Shown in pieces: positions 6,371 through 9,770 of a stretch of DNA of 9,770 bases. A model generated the notes under the pieces. That model had not been told where the DNA came from, did no database searches, and was given only the letters and a program-made list of their open reading frames with translations. The position numbers and the translations under genes are program-made. The stretch spans positions 1 through 9,770 of the forward strand of contig CAQZPH010000031.1 of NCBI GenBank assembly GCA_948933715.1, read 5' to 3'. Source of the stretch: an uncultured Eubacteriales bacterium (GTDB lineage Bacteria > Bacillota > Clostridia > Oscillospirales > Acutalibacteraceae). The stretch's first letter is position 1. Every line of letters starts with the position of its first letter.

Positions 6371-7512
6371 TTTTTAACACCTGCTTTGCGTTTTTTTGGA
6401 TGCTGTTTTTCTTCATATACTTTATACATTTCATCACTAAATGCACTGTAATCCCCATATTCACCCGAATGCTCAGACTTTTTCATTATATGAATATCAT
6501 CTGGCTGCAAAATAAGTCCAATAATATCACCAGGCTGTTGGTTTTCAGTTGATTGAATCATCCATTTAAATCCATCAATATCTACAATGATTTCATAATG
6601 TACACCTTTAAAAGTAACTGAAGTAACTGTTCCAGAAATATGCCCCTTTTCAGGAGAAGTGACTTCAATATCTTCAGGTCTAATAACAACGTCGACATTT
6701 TCCATTTTAGAAAACCCGCTGTCAAGACAATCAAATTTTCTACCAGCAAACTTAACGATATAATCTTTGCACATAACTCCGTCTATTATATTACTTTCTC
6801 CAATAAAATTGGCCACAAAAGCATTTTGTGGTTCGTTATATATATCTTGAGGAGATCCTATTTGCTGGATGCTTCCTTTATCCATTACAACAACAGTATC
6901 AGACATAGAAAGTGCTTCTTCTTGATCGTGTGTGACAAAAATAAATGTAATTCCCATTTGTTGCTGAATTTTCTTAAGTTCAGTTTGCATATCTTTACGA
7001 AGCTTTAAGTCAAGTGCCCCTAAAGGTTCATCTAGCAATAAAACCTTTGGCTTATTAACAAGTGCACGAGCAATAGCGACTCTTTGCTGTTGCCCGCCAG
7101 ATAAACTTGTTATATTTCGGTTTTCAAATCCAGAAAGGCTAACCATTTTAAGCATTTTTTTCACTTGTTTATTTATTTCCGGTTCTGATTTTTTTTGCAA
7201 GCGCATACCAAAAGCTATGTTTTCATATACATTTAAATGAGGGAAGAGGGCATAATTTTGAAATATAGTATTAACTTCCCTTTTATGTGCAGGAAGATTT
7301 GTTACATTTTTGCCATCAAAAAAAATTTCTCCGCTGTCTGGTTGAACAAAGCCACCAATTAACCTTAAAGTAGTGGTTTTACCGCAACCGGATGAGCCAA
7401 GAAGAGTAACGAAATCTCCGTTTTTTATATCTAAATTAAAATTTTTTAATACTGTATGGCCATTAAAAGATAAAGTTACATTTTTAAGTGAAATTATAAA
7501 ATTTTTACCCAA
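6367..7512 (-). CDS. potA: Spermidine/putrescine ABC transporter ATP-binding protein (PotA), TTG start
   Basis: Cytoplasmic ATPase that powers polyamine import through PotBC. Numbered from the TTG at 7512 (381 residues): Walker A GSSGCGKT 39-46, Q-loop Gln85 in FQNYALFPH, signature LSGGQQQR 137-144, Walker B LLLDEP 158-163, H-loop His195 in VTHDQEEA. A C-terminal TOBE-type domain follows (about 225-340), then a Lys-rich tail. I chose TTG at 7512 because AGGAG (7525-7521) sits 8 nt before it. The longer open frame begins with another TTG at 7545, which has no ribosome site and would add 11 non-conserved residues. No ATG fits. It is the first gene of the operon and overlaps potB by 4 nt. Confidence 0.95.
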   Translation of the reverse strand: MGKNFIISLKNVTLSFNGHTVLKNFNLDIKNGDFVTLLGSSGCGKTTTLRLIGGFVQPDSGEIFFDGKNVTNLPAHKREVNTIFQNYALFPHLNVYENIAFGMRLQKKSEPEINKQVKKMLKMVSLSGFENRNITSLSGGQQQRVAIARALVNKPKVLLLDEPLGALDLKLRKDMQTELKKIQQQMGITFIFVTHDQEEALSMSDTVVVMDKGSIQQIGSPQDIYNEPQNAFVANFIGESNIIDGVMCKDYIVKFAGRKFDCLDSGFSKMENVDVVIRPEDIEVTSPEKGHISGTVTSVTFKGVHYEIIVDIDGFKWMIQSTENQQPGDIIGLILQPDDIHIMKKSEHSGEYGDYSAFSDEMYKVYEEKQHPKKRKAGVKK

Positions 7513-7520
7513 CTTTTTAT

Positions 7521-7525
7521 CTCCT
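7521..7525 (-). promoter_or_regulatory. Ribosome binding site that fixes the potA start
   Basis: AGGAG on the minus strand, 8 nt before TTG at 7512. It is the only strong Shine-Dalgarno sequence in the region and decides against the longer reading from the TTG at 7545. Confidence 0.85.
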
Positions 7526-7560
7526 TTTATGCTTATAAATTTCAAATATATACTTTATAC

Positions 7561-7589
7561 ATAATAGATGGAAAATTGTAAAAAGTCAA
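7561..7589 (-). promoter_or_regulatory. Promoter of the potABCD operon
   Basis: On the minus strand TTGACT (7589-7584) and TATTAT (7566-7561) are separated by exactly 17 bp; each matches the sigma-A consensus at five of six positions. It predicts a start near 7554 and a leader of about 42 nt before the potA TTG. Confidence 0.8.
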
Positions 7590-7610
7590 TACAATGTAAG
7601 TACATTGTAT
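7589..7610. promoter_or_regulatory. Perfect 10-2-10 palindrome abutting the potA -35 (probable operator)
   Basis: The left arm ATACAATGTA (7589-7598), a 2-bp centre AG, and the right arm TACATTGTAT (7601-7610) are exact reverse complements. The palindrome shares one base with the -35 box of the pot promoter, a location where a bound dimer would interfere with or contact RNA polymerase. The regulator is unknown; no regulator gene is in the window. Confidence 0.75.
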
Positions 7611-7708
7611 ATAAGTTTGCCTAAAAATTAAAATTGCACAAATATTGTGTCGAAAAAAAGAAAATATCCCAATGTTTTACCAAAGTATAAAACGTTGTTG
7701 AAAAAGAC

Positions 7709-7737
7709 TTGAATAAATCTAAATTTTTTGCTATAAT
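7709..7737 (+). promoter_or_regulatory. Promoter of tlc
   Basis: TTGAAT (7709-7714), a 17-bp spacer and a perfect TATAAT (7732-7737). Transcription would begin near 7744, leaving an untranslated leader of about 170 nt before the tlc ATG. Confidence 0.75.
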
Positions 7738-7759
7738 TTTAATGTTTTGCGGAGCTTGT

Positions 7760-7780
7760 ATGTCTATCATAAAAAAATAG
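7760..7780 (+). CDS. Possible six-codon leader peptide in the tlc leader
   Basis: ATG at 7760 is preceded by GGAG (7751-7754) with a 5-nt gap and reads MSIIKK then TAG. It lies immediately after the predicted tlc transcription start. A second mini-frame (ATG 7813, MRKHTVLLFL) has no good ribosome site. A short frame with a chance ribosome site is the alternative explanation. Confidence 0.25.
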   Translation: MSIIKK

Positions 7781-7913
7781 ATAAAGGGGGAAATTTTTCT
7801 TTTCATAAGTTTATGAGAAAACATACCGTTTTATTATTTTTATAAACTATAAGCATAAGCCGCAATTTTTAGTTTTTAAATAAAAGTTTTTTAAACAAGG
7901 AGAATGTTGAAAG

Positions 7914-9428
7914 ATGACAACCCAACCGAAAACTCAACCTAAAGAGTTTAACAAAATTCAGGCCCTTCTTTGGCCAATCCATAACTATGAACTTAAAAAG
8001 TTCTTGCCAATGAGCTTTTTAATGTTTTGCATACTTTTTATATATACACTAGTTCGTGATCTTAAAGATATTTTTGTTCAATATCATACTAACATGTGGT
8101 CTGGCGCAGGTAAAGCCGATACCTCTCAGCTTATTAGTGCACTTAAGATATGGTATGTTTTGCCAGTAGCTTTCCTTGCTGTTATGGGATTTACTTTTGT
8201 AGTTAACAAATTTGGTTCTTACAAAGCATTTTACATAATAATTTCGTTCTTTATGGTATTTTACGCTATATTTGGTTTTGTGCTTTATCCTAATCTTGAT
8301 CATTTAATTATGTCAACAGAGCAAGTAACAGAAATGACAGAGTCTGCACCGCTTTTTTTTAGAACTTTCTTAACCTGCGTTGCTAACTGGCCTATAACTT
8401 TATTTTATATATTTTCAGAGATTTGGGGAACCATGGCCATTTCTTCATTATTCTGGCAATTTGCTAATGCAGTTACAATGAAAAGTGAAGTAAAAAGATT
8501 CTTTGGTTTATTTTCACTAATTGCTAATATAGGAACTATTATAGCAGGTATTACCATAAAAACTAGCTTAAAAGACGCATCTGTGATAAATGTTATGCGT
8601 TTAATAATTGGAGTAATATGTTTTGGAGTAGCTATAATGGCTCTTTATTGGTTTGTTAATGCCAAAGTTATAACTGACCCAAGATTTTATGATGCTTCAC
8701 AAATAAAACCTAAGAAGAAAAAAGAAAAAGTTAGCATTGGCGAAGGCATAAAAATACTATTTAGCAATTCTTACTTGCTTTTAGTCGGAGTTTTAGTTAT
8801 GGGATACGGTATTGCAATTAACTTTGCTGAGGTTGTTCAAAAAACTCAGATGAAAGAAGCTTATGATGGAGCAGCATATACTGATATGCAAGCTAACATT
8901 TCTATCTTAACAGGTATATTTACAGTAGTTGTAACATTGTTTGGCGCATATATTCTTAGAAAATGCAAATGGAGAACTAGTGCGGTTATTACACCTATGA
9001 TGTTTTTAATCTTCGGCGGACTATTTTTTGCACTAGTACTTTATAGACAATTTATATCTTCACAAATTTTTGGAATGTCTGCACTTATAGTGGGAGTATG
9101 GTTCGGAGTTATTACAGATGCATTATTAAAGAGTGTTAAATATTCTCTATTTGATACTACTAAGAGTATGGCATATATTCCACTTGATGATGATACTAAA
9201 ACTAAAGGCCAAGCTGCAGTTGAGGTTATTTGCGGCCGCGCAGGTAAAGCAGGCGCATCTGTCATTCAACAGGTTATGTTTGCTATCGTACCAGGAATTA
9301 TGAATCATTTAGTATCTTTTGCTTGCCTATTTATGGTTACGGTTATTGCTTGGATCAGTTCTGTATTAGGTCTTAGCAAAAAGTACGAAGCAAAAGTTGC
9401 TGAAAATAACGAAAAAGAATTAGCTTAG
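7914..9428 (+). CDS. tlc: ATP/ADP translocase (Tlc/NTT family nucleotide transporter)
   Basis: Multi-span cytoplasmic-membrane antiporter. Family members of this type exchange host ATP for bacterial ADP, and some carry other nucleotides. The 504 residues and roughly twelve hydrophobic segments match the family. The N-terminus is the classic LLWPIHNYELKKFLP (18-32) then YTLVRDLKDIF (44-54). Residues aligning with the functionally important charged positions of plant and bacterial homologues are present: Lys51, Glu169 (FSEIWG), Glu306 (INFAEV) and the Lys429/Lys431 region in YIPLDDDTKTKGQAAVEV (421-438), followed by GRAGKAGASVIQQ (441-453). A Lys-rich cytoplasmic loop (265-272) separates the two halves. 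The start is ATG with AAGGAG (7897-7902) 11 nt upstream. It is divergent from potABCD and followed by its own terminator. I see no disruption. Substrate cannot be fixed from sequence alone, but the N-terminal and C-terminal motifs favour ATP/ADP exchange. The family is rare in Firmicutes, so horizontal acquisition is likely. Confidence 0.95.
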   Translation: MTTQPKTQPKEFNKIQALLWPIHNYELKKFLPMSFLMFCILFIYTLVRDLKDIFVQYHTNMWSGAGKADTSQLISALKIWYVLPVAFLAVMGFTFVVNKFGSYKAFYIIISFFMVFYAIFGFVLYPNLDHLIMSTEQVTEMTESAPLFFRTFLTCVANWPITLFYIFSEIWGTMAISSLFWQFANAVTMKSEVKRFFGLFSLIANIGTIIAGITIKTSLKDASVINVMRLIIGVICFGVAIMALYWFVNAKVITDPRFYDASQIKPKKKKEKVSIGEGIKILFSNSYLLLVGVLVMGYGIAINFAEVVQKTQMKEAYDGAAYTDMQANISILTGIFTVVVTLFGAYILRKCKWRTSAVITPMMFLIFGGLFFALVLYRQFISSQIFGMSALIVGVWFGVITDALLKSVKYSLFDTTKSMAYIPLDDDTKTKGQAAVEVICGRAGKAGASVIQQVMFAIVPGIMNHLVSFACLFMVTVIAWISSVLGLSKKYEAKVAENNEKELA

Positions 9429-9455
9429 TATTATAAATATTTGATTTTTCAATAA

Positions 9456-9490
9456 AAAAGAGTCACAGGGTAAAAATCTGTGGCTCTTTT
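9456..9490 (+). terminator. Intrinsic terminator of tlc
   Basis: A 13-bp stem (9456-9468 with 9478-9490, arm AAAAGAGTCACAG, one U-G pair) has a 9-nt loop, and its 3' arm ends in TTTT followed by ATTTT. It starts 28 nt after the tlc stop. Confidence 0.88.
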
Positions 9491-9508
9491 ATTTTATGAA
9501 AATTAATA

Positions 9509-9543
9509 AAGCGGACCCCCAATTTTATCTCGGAGACCCGCTT
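9509..9543 (-). terminator. Intrinsic terminator of galE
   Basis: On the minus strand, AAGCGGGTCTCC (9543-9532) pairs with GGGGGTCCGCTT (9520-9509), 12 bp including three G-U pairs, around an 11-nt loop, followed by TTATTAATTTT. It begins 7 nt after the galE stop and is distinct from the tlc hairpin. Confidence 0.8.
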
Positions 9544-9550
9544 ACTTTAG

Positions 9551-9770
9551 TTAATTAAAACCATTCGGATTTTGACTTTGCCATCGCCATGAATCAATAC
9601 ACATTCTGTCTATATCGAATTGGGCTTTAAAATCAAGGTCTTTTTCTGCCTTTTTAGTGTTAGCGTATACAATTGGGAGATCACCTGCTCTTCTATTTCC
9701 TATAATATAGTTAATTTTTTTGTTAGATGCTTTTTCAAAAGCTTTTATAAGCTCAATTACACTATAACCT
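9551..9770 (-). CDS. galE: UDP-glucose 4-epimerase (GalE), C-terminal part only
   Basis: The 72 visible C-terminal residues end in TAA at 9553-9551; the start lies beyond the right edge. Family landmarks, in order, are GYSVIELIKAFEKASNKKI, then NRRAGDLPIVYAN with the conserved RRAGD substrate-binding stretch, then the KAEKDLDFKA helix and the near-terminal IDSWRWQSQNPNGF, which is diagnostic of bacterial GalE. The cytoplasmic NAD-dependent enzyme interconverts UDP-glucose and UDP-galactose, providing galactosyl units for surface glycans or linking galactose to glycolysis. It is convergent with tlc and has its own terminator 7 nt downstream. Confidence 0.93.
   Translation of the reverse strand, partial: GYSVIELIKAFEKASNKKINYIIGNRRAGDLPIVYANTKKAEKDLDFKAQFDIDRMCIDSWRWQSQNPNGFN

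Larger units (their letters stand above)
7513..7913. other. Divergent regulatory region between potA and tlc
   Basis: These 401 bases contain the potA ribosome site and promoter with its palindrome, the tlc promoter, and a tlc leader of about 170 nt. A near-perfect inverted repeat (AATGTTTTA 7671-7679 with TAAAACGTT 7688-7696, one G-T pair) lies just upstream of the tlc -35 and could be an operator. A short CACAA-ATA-TTGTG element is at 7637-7649. I see no credible protein gene of normal length. Confidence 0.7.

Noticed and set aside
7513..7545. Upstream extension of PotA by 11 residues to the TTG at 7545
   Set aside because: There is no ribosome site before 7545, whereas AGGAG lies inside the extension at ideal spacing to the TTG at 7512, and the family begins near the latter.
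7621..7824. 67-codon minus-strand frame in the pot-tlc intergenic region
   Set aside because: It runs antisense through the tlc promoter and leader, is full of Phe/Ile/Lys as expected from random AT-rich DNA, and has no recognisable domain.
8049..8303. Minus-strand frame of 84 codons inside tlc, and a similar one at 9041-9265
   Set aside because: Both are antisense to conserved transporter sequence and show no ribosome site or domain.

Overview
The window is AT-rich, with A/T-heavy wobble positions, strong AGGAG-type Shine-Dalgarno sites, several TTG starts and compact intrinsic terminators. Together with a clostridial-style MurD (NDSIAS..PTRT and GGYDKKIPFD blocks) and a potABCD order typical of Firmicutes, this points to a low-GC Clostridia-type bacterium. 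It also carries a full-length ATP/ADP translocase of the Tlc/NTT family, which in bacteria is characteristic of organisms living inside eukaryotic cells. The best fit is an intracellular clostridial symbiont or energy parasite. From memory, such organisms have been reported among endosymbionts of termite-gut protists (Candidatus Improbicoccus). That assignment is inference and cannot be verified from the window alone.

Layout, left to right. The left edge may hold the first 13 codons of a leftward gene (TTG start with a good ribosome site). murD is leftward (184-1572). A 472-bp divergent intergenic region follows. Then comes a rightward gene (2045-3457) for a secreted or membrane protein that I do not recognise. 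It contains seven tandem 18-residue repeats and three copies of a GE(I/M)APY motif, and ends in a very clear hairpin terminator (3466-3504). A leftward operon potA-potB-potC-potD (7512 down to 3510) encodes a spermidine/putrescine ABC importer. Its promoter has a perfect 10-2-10 palindrome abutting the -35 box. Divergent from it is tlc (7914-9428), with a well-formed sigma-A-type promoter and a leader of about 170 nt. At the right edge is the 3' end of a leftward galE (9551 to beyond 9770). Two separate hairpin terminators lie between the convergent tlc and galE.

How the genes work together. tlc and potABCD suggest a cell that imports host ATP and host polyamines. murD shows that peptidoglycan synthesis is retained. 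galE supplies UDP-galactose for surface glycans. The repeat protein has a signal peptide and a cationic amphipathic helical repeat array whose units are almost identical at the DNA level. It is the most novel item here and a candidate surface or host-interface protein.
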